This document shows positions 12,092 through 22,119 of a stretch of 64,000 nucleotides of DNA, piece by piece. The position numbers were made by a program, and so were the translations under genes. Position 1 is the first letter of the stretch; each line of letters opens with the position of its first letter. Under the pieces are notes generated by a model that was given only the letters and a program-made list of their open reading frames with translations, was not told where the DNA came from and did no database searches. Origin of the DNA: Polytrichum commune (lineage: Eukaryota > Streptophyta > Polytrichopsida > Polytrichales > Polytrichaceae); NCBI GenBank assembly GCA_950295325.1, contig OX485805.1:37499501-37563500 (forward strand), in the 5' to 3' direction.

Positions 12092-13044
12092 GGAGAAGAA
12101 AGAAAAGATGAACAACACATGACAATAATCTTAGATCAACATCGCTTTTGTATTGAATGATGGAGAATATAATAATGAATATAAATTAAAAGAGGTGATA
12201 CCATAGCATCCAATAATACAAAAGAAGACAGATCATAATAGTAGACAGAGAATATTTGCAAGGAAGACATAGAATCCTAAACCAGATCCCAAAAAATATC
12301 TCCTTTAGAAACTAAGCCATAGGAAACTTGAACCCACAAAGGAGTTGTCTAATATAAGATTATCACATGGGAGAAATGCGGGCACGGATATCATGGAAAA
12401 TACGGCGTCGAATAATAAACAAGTTGGCAGAGTTTTAAAATACGACTGTGTAGGCTGGATGTAGATGCAGGAACAATTAAAATTGGCCGGCAAAGTAAAT
12501 GATTGGCCATTATAAATAGAACAAAGTCAATGTGGTAGGTTGGGATATCAGAGAAATTTGGCGGATATAATAAAAATAGAAGCAGAGTGAAAGACGCGTT
12601 AAAACAACTTGATCATTGGACGCCAATTGCAACACTGATGATCGTAATGTGCGCTAGGTTTAAGTGAGCTCTAAACACTAAACAAATGTTTGAAAGTGGA
12701 GTGGTAGAAGATATATCATAGACAGCAATGATAGTAGAACATGTAGAGAGAACACTAGTGAGGCGGAAGAGAAGACATAGGAAGGCGGAGGACGATGAAG
12801 GTGCAGAGAGCATGCAGACGATGGTATTTCGGAGTCGGAAATGAAGACGAGTTCACAAAACAGAAGAAACAAAAAGGTAAGTCAGCTTATGAAATTGTTT
12901 GATTTGAAATTATTTTGTTATGTATTCCTTAACAAAATGTTGTTTGTTTATCTTGTTCGAAATATTCATATGTATGTATTTAGTTGAATTATGATGGGTA
13001 TTAACACATCTATGTTGTCAGGTGCTAGTAATGTGACGTTGGCG

Positions 13045-13130
13045 ATCTTCTTTTGAAGATACAAAATTTCTAGCAAGTCCATCACCTTCACGAAGCCTCC
13101 CTATCTATGCTGAGACCGTGGCTTATGTTT
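13045..13130 (+). pseudogene. Relic of the ParB-methyltransferase last exon
   Basis: The string GAAGCCTCCCTATCTATGCTG and its flanks encode residues like SPSRSLPIYAETVAY. They parallel SPQSLPVYAEALAEAY in the final exon of the cargo gene at about 19835-19890. The resemblance is short and is seen at both nucleotide and protein level. It suggests that a second, older copy of the cargo gene, or a rearranged end of one, once lay here. Confidence 0.4.
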
Positions 13131-13348
13131 GGAGTTCATAAATTTAGTGGCCGAATCATTATTAACATCCATGAAATGCATGTTGTTGAGAGTAACAATG
13201 TAGTGCAGAGGGTAGCTGAATGCGTTTAAATGTAAAAGAACGTCATTTATTCATGTTAGCAGTGGTTACTCCAGTGTAGGGTAGGAAAAAAAATAGGCGA
13301 AAAAGTAGCTTTCGTTTTTCAAGTAAGAGACAATTGTCAAGGGCTAGA

Positions 13349-13657
13349 ATGAATAGACGTATTCCTCGAATAAAAGGAGTGGACCTATCAGGTACAACAA
13401 GGAATTTGACGTACGAAGATATTGTGGCATACGAAATGATAACGGAAGATGTCTTCGAACACCAAACTCCTACATGTGAAGCTCAACCACATATCGTCTC
13501 TAAATGCAATGAAGAAGATGAAGAGGAAGAAGACGAGGAAGATTATGATAAAGGCATCGACAAAGAGCAAGCCACACAATACGAAAAAGAAGAACAATCT
13601 TCTGAGGCGGAATTGAAGTTGTACGAAAGAAATGATAAGAGAAGAAATTTAAAATGA
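13349..13657 (+). CDS. Small acidic hypothetical protein (possible)
   Basis: An open frame of about 102 codons from ATG 13349 ends at TGA 13655. The N-terminus is basic (MNRRIPRIKG); the C-terminal half is strongly acidic with a run of Glu/Asp (EEDEEEEDEEDYD). I recognise no family. It could be a residual exon of the duplicated cargo gene, a small MULE accessory protein, or chance. It lies just after the last-exon relic, which favours gene debris. Confidence 0.25.
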   Translation: MNRRIPRIKGVDLSGTTRNLTYEDIVAYEMITEDVFEHQTPTCEAQPHIVSKCNEEDEEEEDEEDYDKGIDKEQATQYEKEEQSSEAELKLYERNDKRRNLK

Positions 13658-14251
13658 AAATAAATTTAGAGGTATATAATATATATTATATTGTACACAC
13701 CGAAAATACGATTCCAATGGTATATAGCATGAACAAAATAATTTTGTTTTGCATGTTTTAGAGCCAAAAAACAATTAGAGCATCTTAGATTCTTCTAAAA
13801 TCTTCAAAACATGAAGATTTTATGCAGGAAATCTAACCATATTAGTTTTAGTAGACTTTGACGATTTATGTAAAATTAATATTATCTCCAATAATTCTGA
13901 AAAAAAATGGAGTGAATGGCAAGGCTTAAATCTATGCACTAGAGTTTTTGTGGAAATTAATTAGGATATTTGAAAAAGTTATAGCAAAGATTCCATAGAC
14001 TGAAATCTACCAAAATTTTTTTTTTTTTTTTTAGAGTCCGACTTACCCTAATGTCTTGAAGCCATACTCTTCGTAATGTCTTCAGACATCCTCTTTCGAA
14101 GTGTGGCGGCAACAACATACGCAAGAAGCAAGAGCGCGCACCATGGACGATGCAAATGCTGGTACAAGTTCCAGGCGGCGACGTGGGCACATAGACAAAA
14201 CGAGCAAGAGCGACAAAGAAGCTGCAACTCCGGAAAACGACTCAAATGAAG

Positions 14252-16054
14252 GTGAGTTTCTCTTCCAAATGGGTAGCCGTTAACGGCCACCCTTTCTATG
14301 ATGCCCACTTCTGTGTTGTAGTCTGTTTCATTTAAAAGTGTGGCAGTTAACGGCCACCCTTTGTTGCATCTTATATTTCTGAGTATATGTGTTTCTTTAT
14401 TCAAATATAAACACATTTCCTTAAATTTTTTGTCCTTGAAATTTCAGACTCTTCTCCATATGTGTTTTTTTCTTCGTGTATGCACTCAATTGCTTCATTT
14501 TTTTTCCTCCAACAAGGGTGGCCGTTATCGGCCACCCTTATTCACATTTCAGATTTTTGTTCATAAGGATTTCTTTGTACATGTACACACCCATTTCTCT
14601 CATTTTTTTTTCCTTCAATAAGGGTGGCCGTTAACGGCCACCCTTATTCTCATTTCAGATTTTTTTTCATAAGGGTTTCTTTCTACATGTACACACCCAT
14701 TTTTCTTATTTTCTGTCCTTCAATAACGGTGGCCGTTAACAGCCACCCTTATTCTCATTTCAGATTTTCTTTCATAAGGGTTTCTTTCTACATGTACACA
14801 CCCATTTCTCTCATTTTTTTTCCTTCAATAAGGATGGCCGTTAACGGCCACCCTTATTCTCATTTCAGATTTTTTTTCATAAGGGTTTCTTTTTACATGT
14901 ACACACCCATTTCTCTCATTTTCTGTCCTTCAATAAGGGTGGCCGTTAACGGCCACCCTTATTCACATTTCGGATTTTTGTTCATAAGGGTTTCTTTCTA
15001 CATGTACACACCCATTTCTCTTATTTTTTGTCCTTCAATAACGGTGGCCGTTAACGGCCACCCTTATTCTCATTTCAGATTTTTTTTCATAAAGGTTTCT
15101 TTCTACATGTACACACCCATTTCTCTCATTTTTTTTCCTTCAATAAGGGTGGCCGTTAACGGCCACCCTTATTGTCATTTCAGATTTTTTTTCATAAGGG
15201 TTTCTTTCTACATGTACACAGCCATTTCTCTAATTTTCTGTCCTTCAATAACTGCGGCCGTTAACGGCCACCCTTATTCTCATTTTAGATTTTCTTTCAT
15301 AAGGGTTTCCTTTTACATGTACACACCCATTTCTCTCATTTTTCTTCCTTCAATAAGGGTGGCCGTTAACGGCCACCCTTATTCTCATTTCAGATTTTCT
15401 TTCATAAGGGTTTCTTTCTACATGTACACACCCATTTCTCTCATTTTCTGTCCTTCAATAAGGGTGGCCATTAACGGCCATCCTTATTCACATTTCGGAT
15501 TTTTGTTCATAAGGGTTTCTTTCTACATGTATACACCCATTTCTCTCATTTTTTTTCCTTCAATAAGGGTGGCCGTTAACGGCCACCCTTATTCTCATAT
15601 CAGATTTTTTTTCATAAGGGTTCTTTCTACATGTATACACCCATTTTTCTCATTTTCTGTCCTTCAATAAGGGTGGCCGTTAACGGCCACCCTTTTTTCA
15701 CATTTCGGATTTTTTTTCATAAGGGTTTCTTTCTACATGTCTACACCCATTTCTTTCATGTTTTTTGGCTTCAAAAAGGGTGGCCGTTAACGGCCACCCT
15801 TATTCATATTTCAAATTTTGTTTCTACATGTATGCATGCATGTGTGTATGCATTCATTTCCTTCATTTTTTTTCTCCAAGAAGAGTGGCCGTTAACGGCC
15901 ACCCATATTCAAAATTTAGACTTTTTGGGAATATGTAGTTTTTTCTCTTATGTATAATCTCACTTTCTTTAATGTTTTTTCATTTTGTTTTAGTTTGCAT
16001 ATATGATTTCTTTCCTATGTATATATTTCTTTTGATTTATTTTTGTATCTCAAG
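14252..16054 (+). other. Intron 1 of the ParB-methyltransferase gene
   Basis: The donor is AAG|GTGAGT at 14251/14252 and the acceptor is TCTCAAG at 16054. The phases of exons 1 and 2 agree (1+2 nt). At 1.8 kb it is over ten times longer than the gene's other introns (about 95-160 bp). Nearly all of it is the palindrome array 14273-15905. Confidence 0.7.
14273..15905. repeat. Palindrome minisatellite: 16 sites, 105-bp period
   Basis: The repeat core is a 26-bp perfect dyad made of AAGGGTGGCCGTT and its reverse complement (for example 14620-14645). Cores begin with GGCCG or a variant at 14275, 14342, 14520, 14626, 14731, 14836, 14941, 15046, 15151, 15256, 15361, 15466, 15571, 15675, 15782 and 15887. 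From 14626 on, the spacing is 104-107 bp and usually exactly 105. Each core contains CG dinucleotides and an HpaI-type GTTAAC centre. The linkers are T-rich with a conserved TACATGTACACACCCATTTCTC segment. Because 105 is a multiple of three, the array makes a spurious 348-codon frame (14624-15670). Confidence 0.95.
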
Positions 16055-19000
16055 TGGGTGATATGTTTTGTGCTTTAGATTTGGAAGTTGTACATCTTTC
16101 TGAAGATCAATTGGAGATGCAATTGCATGCATTTTTTAAGAAAGAAACTGTCAACACATCTTCCCGTTTTGAACGGTTGAGGTATCAACCAAAGGCAAAA
16201 TCAAAACTCAACATTCCACTATGTCGAATGATTGCATTGCCTGTTGTTAGGCATTTTCTAAAAAATGATGTTATGAACCTGGCTGCACATTTTGTTGCTT
16301 GTGGTTATATGGAGGGCAATGGGGTTTTTTATGTGGCCTTGGAAAACAATGAGGGGAAAACAATAGATGTTACCGATAGATCTTGGAGTGAAAATTGGGT
16401 GAGGGCTAATGATGCCTTTGAACAAATATTGCAAGCTGATGAGGATCTCAAAGTTTTTTTTGGCAAAATGTTCATGGTGTGGGACGGAAATCACCGTTTG
16501 CAAGCATGGTTGCCTATTATTAATCGAAATCACACACATGACCCGGTTTGGCATTATGCTGTTGAAAGTATTATTTTGGACGTCAAAGGAGATATTGCAA
16601 CCATGTTGGCAGCTTTACATGAAGTTAATTGGTAATTACTTCATTCTTCTCTTTTTATTTATTCAGTTCATTTGGTTTTTTTTTTAGTTTTTTTTTTATT
16701 GGATATCTTTTTTTTTTGGCTTATCATTGGATGTTTTGTTTTGACAGGAGGAACCAAAAATCTCATGTTTGTACCAATCTTGTTCATAAGCTTTTCCGCA
16801 TTCAAAGCATTGCTGGACAACCACTTTCATATTTTGAGAAACTTGTTTCCAAAGAAAATCTTACTGCCGCTGATGCGAAACAAAAATCCAAACATAAGAC
16901 TTGGTTTACTTTGACTGTTGAGGCTGTTAATGGATTTCTATACCAGGTTATTTTTTCTGAAGTATTCGTTTTTCACGATTTTTGTTTTCTTGTATATTTT
17001 TTTTGTTTTTTTTTTAATTTCGATTTCTATAACTATATTTTCTATTGCATCTTATTTTTGTAGTGTGTGATTATTCATACTCTTATATGTTTTTTCGTTG
17101 GTGTAGCAAGAGTTGGGAGATGCTGCTGCTACTGCTCAAAGGAAATTTTATGAGAAATATCCTGATCCTGCGCATTGGACTTCGAGTACAGTAGATGAAT
17201 TTGTTTCCAAAGTTGTTGAGAGGGTGAGATTGACTTCTCATTCGGAATTGAAGAAACAACTTCCCATTGCGGATCCTAAACATTCTCCTGTGTTCTTAGA
17301 GCAGGTGAAGTCTCATTATGAAACTCACGATGAGAACCCTGAGATGACTCAAGAAAAACTTTGGATGTTAGCAACTTCGGCAATGGACACATCTATGAAG
17401 ATTAAGTGGCTTGAGAGGTGGAACAGTCCCCCTGCTCTTCGTGAGGCTCTCAAGTTTCCGAAACCAAAATTCAATGATATAGAGTTTCTTAAGTGGCTTC
17501 ATAAAGCTACTTGGTGGGCTCAGGTGATACTTTTTGTCCTTCTATTATGTTTGGTTCATTTATTTTTGGTCTGTATTTTTAATTTATTTTTAATATTTTT
17601 TCAATCATTTAATTCTTCTAATCTTTATTTTGTATTTGGCAGTTGGCTATTGAGACCGAGAAGCTTTTTGATGCTACTGTGGCTGATATGCATGTGTCCA
17701 TCAACTACCTTCCAGATGGTATGGATCCTTTGCCCACTATTTTTGATTATGTGGAGGCAATGCGCATATCATTGTGGGATACTGCATTTTTTCGTGAATT
17801 CGGTGTGGATAAGGGAGTTCACAAAAATCATAACATTGACAAGCAACTCAATTTTTATCCGGCCATGCGAAGGGTGTTTTATAGGTACTTCAAATATGTC
17901 TTATTTCCTGCGAAAGCCATTTCTAAATCTCCCATTTTTTTGGCTAATTATTTGGATATCGAAAGTGAAGAATGCATGTTCACAGAGGGGATCATGAAAT
18001 CTTGGGATCCTGTGCATTTTAAAAAATGAGGGTGGTATTTGGATTGTCCTCTTAAATCACCTCCCACTTTTGATATTGCCCTTCGAGATTCCATTCAACC
18101 CGCCCTCAAGGGTACAACTAAAATTGTTCCCTCTATAATGGATGAGGATGCAGCCAAGATGCCAAAAAAAAAAGTCTAAGCCTAAAAGACCAATCCTCCT
18201 CATTCATGATAGCGATGAGGATGCTCCAATTCAAAGCAGTCTCAACAACCTTGTAGTTACTGAACCTTCTTCTTCAAATCTAGAGGCAACGTTTCATACT
18301 TCAAAGCGGCAGAAAACAATCCCTTCTCCTACCTTGGATATGCCTCCCAACCTTAGAGGTATGATGAATATCTTGCCTCCTTTACCTGCAAATCATACAT
18401 CTTCGGATTTAATCTTGAATGATTCTTTTGTGAGGATTATCGAGGATAAGAAGCAAACAGGTACATTTCGTGCACCATATGACGACATTGTGGCTTTTCT
18501 ATCAAAGGTGAGTTCATTTTATTTTACAGTTTTTACTTTATTCAAGTTTTATAAAGTTTCACTCGTATTTTGTTACGTTATTTTATTTTTATTTTTAATT
18601 GTCGTCTTTATTCATGAATTGTAATATTTATATTTTATCTTTGTAGGTTGGTGAAGGTAGACAATTTTTTTTTTATGGCCAATTGCAAAAGAAACCTGCT
18701 GTGGACCTCATTATTGCGGATTACCCAGATGGTCTTCGGGTTCGAGGTGTCTCGGATCCGCCATCTCAAATTCCCCCTTGGAATGCCAACATTCCAAGTT
18801 TTCTCAACATATTGATGGCATTTGCTCTTACCTATCTTCATGATGATGGAGCATTCCTTTTGTTTTATCCTGACAGTTCTGCCGTGAAGAGAGAAGTGGC
18901 AGGATTCTTCAAGAACTATAAGTTCAAAATCAAGGATGAGTGGACTATCATTAATTCCTTGCACTTGGCAAATCCTATGAATCCGTCCAAAAATGTAAGT

Positions 19001-19990
19001 AGCAATTATGACATTTCATTTTGATTGGTTCATATTTGAATTTATTTTTATGTGTTATATATTTTTTAATTTTAATTTTACATGGACTTTCAGACTTTGA
19101 AGTTCAAGGCTTTGTTATTGGTTCGATCATTTTCAATTCCCATTGCGAAGCAACCTCAAGAACTTCTGATCACCATGCATCCTTCAATTCCTGAGGTCGA
19201 TTTAGCCACAGATGACGTTCTCTTCAACTCTATTACTATGGAAACTCAATTATGTAGACAAAGAGATGGCAAGCCATGGAGGGGTGCAAAGGAGAAGTCT
19301 GAAGTTTTAATGAAGTTATTTGCCCATGGTTTGAATCCTGTAGGCGGTATTGTGGCAGACATGACCGCTTCTACAAGTATTGTATATTATAGTATCCAAT
19401 TATTCGTTCATATGTTTTTTAATTCATACTTCAATGTTCGTATTTTTCTAATTAATGTTTTGCTTCATCCAGGTTCTTCTATTAGAGCGGCTCATTCATC
19501 TAATCGTCATATTCTAGCATTAGAAAGTGATGCCGAACTCTTTGATGAGGTACTAAAACCTCTTCAAACACCTACAAATGATACCTCATGCGATGGTATG
19601 GACTTTGATGATGATACTCCAATAGAAGACACCGCACTTCTTAACTTATGTGAGTAAGTTTTTTCATTGTTTTTTTCTCAACAACTTCAATTGCAAATTC
19701 TAGATTTTGTATTCTAATTTGTTGTTACATATTCTAATACATGGTTTGTTGTTTGTAGTTGGATGAATCCATCGCCGATACAAATCTCGTCATTTTATCG
19801 GCACCGTGGATTATTGAGAAGCCCCTCTCTTAGTCCTCAGAGCCTCCCTGTGTATGCTGAGGCTTTAGCTGAAGCTTATGCTAATGCTTCATCTACTTCA
19901 TCTTCAATTTCACCTTCACCTCGTAGATATTACGATACTAGAGTATGTGCTTATTTTGAACTCAGTGCATCTGAGTCCGACGATATTTAA

Positions 19991-20604
19991 GTTTGTATTC
20001 ATGATTTGATTTTTGAAATTTGATTTCCAAGAACTTCAACAATTTTAATCTACTACCCGATTTATATCTACAATCCATTTTTGTTGTTCTTTATGTTTTG
20101 GACTTCGTAAATGTCACCCTCATGATGGTGTTATGATGTATTTAAATTTTACATTGATGTGTATTATAGTGAGACATTCTAACATGCTACACTTGTTTTC
20201 AACATGAGTTTGCTTACACATTGTCTCCAATTACATTATTATTATCTCAACAATTAAATGTATATTAGTTCATTTTTAGTACAAAATTGTTATAGCAACA
20301 TTCTCATTTGTTGTTCATTTGGACTATAGACCCTTACATGTAATTCCACAGTCATAGGCCCCCAACGGATTTACAAACCATAACCGGGAAAAAATTGAAG
20401 GCTCACATGTTCACGCTCGCATGCTCACATACTAGCAACCCCGAGTCGTGTACATATTGGTCTTTTTCATTGCTCACTACTTGCAATCTAGCATTCATAT
20501 TATTTGTCCTCCCCAATCTTCTTATTATTGAACCCTAAAAAATTATTTCTTTAGGCCACGGTTATAGGATACTCGGGGTCCTATTACCAAATATTTTGTT
20601 TTCT
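19991..20604. other. MULE right arm, no gene
   Basis: This contains the 3' flank of the ParB-methyltransferase gene. It is AT-rich with no coding frame. It leads into the inverted GAGCRRT heptamers at 20605-20660 and the right terminus. Confidence 0.6.
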
Positions 20605-20672
20605 TCACCGCTCACAAATTACCGCTCATCGCTCACCGCTCACTGCTCACCGCTCACAAGATAGCACTCCCC
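20605..20672 (-). repeat. MULE right TIR and subterminal heptamers
   Basis: Read on the minus strand, this begins GGGGAGTGCTATCTTGTGAG and continues as GAGCGGT/GAGCAGT heptamers, mirroring the left end at 4732-4830. The adjacent 20673-20683 is the second copy of the 11-bp target duplication. Confidence 0.85.
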
Positions 20673-20683
20673 GTGCATTTACG

Positions 20684-21364
20684 TACCTTACAACTCATAC
20701 AAGACCCGATATTGTCTTTGCTACGAGTATCCTAGCTAGGCACAGCCAGAACCCGACCTTAAGACATTGGAATGGAGTTAAACATCTGTTAAGATACCTG
20801 CGCGGGACATCCGACCTTGGGTTATACTACCACAAAACTAACCACCCTGAAATCCAAGGTTTTGCAAATTCCAGGTTTAGAACTGATTTGAATGCAGGAA
20901 AGTCACAAACCGGTTACATTTTCTTGAAATGTGGTGCCCCGATATCCTGGAAATCAACCAAGCAAACAATTACCACGACTTCGACAAATCACGGGGAGTT
21001 ACTGGCTTTTCACGAAGCTGCATGCGAGACGGTGTGGCTACGGACGATGGAACGCATACTGAACCAGCAGTACGAACTCAAGATTACGGACCAGCCAACA
21101 GTTATTTTTGAAGACAATTCGGCATGCATGAGGCAGATGTCATCCGGATTCATTAAGGCCGATAGGACTAAGCATGTTAACCCGCATATTTTTGGATTCA
21201 CTCAAGACTTAGTAGATCAGAAACAATTAAGCATTGTAAAGATAGAATTTGAGAACAATATTGCCGATATGCTAACAAAGGCACTACCAACCTATAAGCA
21301 TAAGAAATTAGCTTATGTGTCTGGACTTAGAACACTCCTAGAACTTACCTCAGTTGAGAATTAA
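20684..21364 (+). pseudogene. pol: copia pol: RT end and RNase H, right part
   Basis: The frame continues the split copia polymerase: THTRPDIVFA and RHWNGVKHLLRYLRGT close the RT/connection. RNase H follows with the usual landmarks (SQTGYIFLKCGAPISWKS, an acidic residue in GELLAFHEA, EDNSACM, KHVNPHIFGF, NIADMLTKALP). It ends at TAA 21362-21364, the normal end of a copia polyprotein. Little decay is visible in this part. Confidence 0.88.
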
Positions 21365-21444
21365 CACTCTTTTCTCTTACCAAGGTTTTAATCCCAATCT
21401 GGGTTTTTACTTGGTAGAGTTTCTAACGAGGTTAAATCCATCAG

Positions 21445-21456
21445 CTTGAGGAGGAG
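21445..21456 (+). promoter_or_regulatory. Polypurine tract of the copia element
   Basis: CTTGAGGAGGAG lies immediately before the TGTTAGAG that starts the predicted 3' LTR. This is the expected plus-strand primer position for copia elements, and it is 80 bp after the polyprotein stop. Confidence 0.7.
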
Positions 21457-21846
21457 TGTTAGAGAATTAGAATTAAAGACAATCTGATGTATTAACCATT
21501 TGAGGCATAGGGTGTAAAAGCCATATGAGGCTTAGGGTAGAAAGCCATTTGAGGCTTACGGTGGATACCCTGGAACCAGGGTATATAGTTTAATAGTGAC
21601 CCGGGACTTCACCCAGGTATCTGCAGCTTGAGGCTTTAACACTACAGATTGTAAACCGCGTATCCCGAGGGTATTAGGGAGTTAAGTTAGCTTAGTGCAG
21701 TCAAACCCTGGTTATCCCGAGAGTATAAATCTGGACCTCAACCTGTGTAGGTATGGCCAGCACATGGGTGCTTCAGATGGTGACAAGTGGCACTTACTAT
21801 TATTTTATTATTTTTATACTTATAAGTCCCTCTTCTACCGTATCAG
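21457..21846 (+). repeat. copia 3' LTR (predicted)
   Basis: It starts TGTTAGAG right after the polypurine tract and is taken to end at GTATCA (TG...CA), about 390 bp. It contains a TATATAG element and GGGTA-type short repeats. The right boundary is inferred from the CA dinucleotide only, since the 5' LTR is not in the window to compare. Confidence 0.6.
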
Positions 21847-21864
21847 GTAGCTCAAGAAAATTGC

Positions 21865-22110
21865 GGCTGGGGATTCGTGGCACTCAAGTAAAATCATCCA
21901 TCCAAGATATCGTGGATGAAGTGGCTCCAATAAAAAAAGCCCCCCTATGGGGTTGAGGGCCGATTCATTCGAATGTGACGTCACTAGAGTAATTCGGGGC
22001 CTTTGACTCTATTTCCGGAATCAAATTGCCCAAAAATAGCCATTTAGATGATTCCTGTGTTTTTTTCATCCGCACGGATGATTTTACTTGAGTGCCACGA
22101 ATCCCCGGCC
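21865..22110. mobile_element. MULE-type MITE, 246 bp, TSD GAAAATTGC
   Basis: The terminal inverted repeats are about 35 bp: GGCTGGGGATTCGTGGCACT at the left and, on the opposite strand, GGCCGGGGATTCGTGGCACT at the right, continuing through CAAGTAAAATCATCC. The 9-bp direct repeat GAAAATTGC flanks it at 21856-21864 and 22111-22119. TIR plus a 9-bp TSD point to a non-autonomous Mutator-like element. Its TIRs differ from those of the 15.9-kb MULE, so it belongs to another family. Confidence 0.88.
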
Positions 22111-22119
22111 GAAAATTGC

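Larger units (their letters stand above)
12092..14142. promoter_or_regulatory. Divergent intergenic region of the MULE, no complete gene
   Basis: This 2-kb spacer lies between the starts of the transposase (minus) and the ParB-methyltransferase gene (plus) and must contain both promoters. It is AT-rich. It also holds a relic resembling the last exon of the cargo gene (about 13045-13115) and a small acidic frame (13349-13657), listed separately. No TATA box can be assigned with confidence. Confidence 0.5.
14143..19990 (+). pseudogene. ParB-like/DNA methyltransferase-like fusion carried by the MULE
   Basis: Nine exons fit in phase with GT-AG introns: 14143-14251, 16055-16631, 16748-16946, 17107-17523, 17643-18507, 18647-18994, 19094-19376, 19473-19653, 19759-19990 (about 1,069 aa). 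Exon 1 is basic and Ser-rich. Exon 2 gives a ParB/Srx-type domain (IPLCRMIALPVVRHFL, then VWDGNHRLQAW), and exon 3 a following helical region (NWRNQKSHVCTNLVHKLFR). Exon 5 ends with a Lys-rich NLS-like tract. Exon 6 has a methyltransferase motif IV-like strand (VDLIIADYPDG, where DPPY is usual), then LTYLHDDGAFLLFY. Exons 7-8 give KPWRGAKEKSEVLMKLF and a motif I-like VADMTAST...IRAAHSSNRHILALE, i.e. the permuted order of N6A/N4C methylases. Lesions: in-frame TGA at 18027-18029 and one extra A in the A10 run near 18165. The ParB-plus-methylase pairing is known from phage and bacterial proteins; activity here is inferred, and the degenerate motif IV may be non-catalytic. Confidence 0.75.
4732..20672. 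mobile_element. 15.9-kb Mutator-like element with ParB-methyltransferase cargo
   Basis: The left terminus reads GGGAAGCTATCTTATGAGCG and the reverse complement of the right terminus reads GGGGAGTGCTATCTTGTGAGC, giving an imperfect terminal inverted repeat. Both ends continue into tandem GAGCRRT-type heptamers. An 11-bp target duplication flanks it. Inside, from left to right: subterminal repeats, a solo LTR insert, a SINE-like insert, a minus-strand MULE transposase (decayed), a 2-kb spacer with relics, and a plus-strand nine-exon ParB-methyltransferase gene. The transposase family, the TSD length and the termini all agree on a MULE. Because the transposase carries two stops and two frameshifts, this copy is not autonomous. 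Confidence 0.9.
1..21846 (+). mobile_element. Ty1/copia LTR retrotransposon, split by a MULE
   Basis: Gag, protease, integrase, reverse transcriptase and RNase H appear in the copia order (integrase before RT). The element is interrupted between 4731 and 20673 by a 15.9-kb MULE. The RT reading frame leaves at the VGAFT codons on the left and resumes with YLTTHTRPDIV-type residues on the right, and an 11-bp direct repeat flanks the interruption. Several frame breaks show that the copia element itself is also decayed. The left boundary is not visible; the right boundary is the predicted LTR end near 21846. The insertion order is copia first, MULE second. Confidence 0.85.

Noticed and set aside
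14624-15670. A 348-codon open frame with a 35-residue repeat
   Set aside because: It is a by-product of the 105-bp array (105 = 35 codons, no stop in one frame), is rich in Phe/Ser/His, starts within an intron and has no coding context.
14273-15905. CRISPR-like array
   Set aside because: The repeats are palindromic and the linkers are near-identical to each other rather than unique spacers; the context is a eukaryotic intron with no cas genes.
16629-17063. 144-codon frame across an intron of the cargo gene
   Set aside because: It reads through the poly-T intron between exons 2 and 3; splice junctions with matching phases explain the region better.
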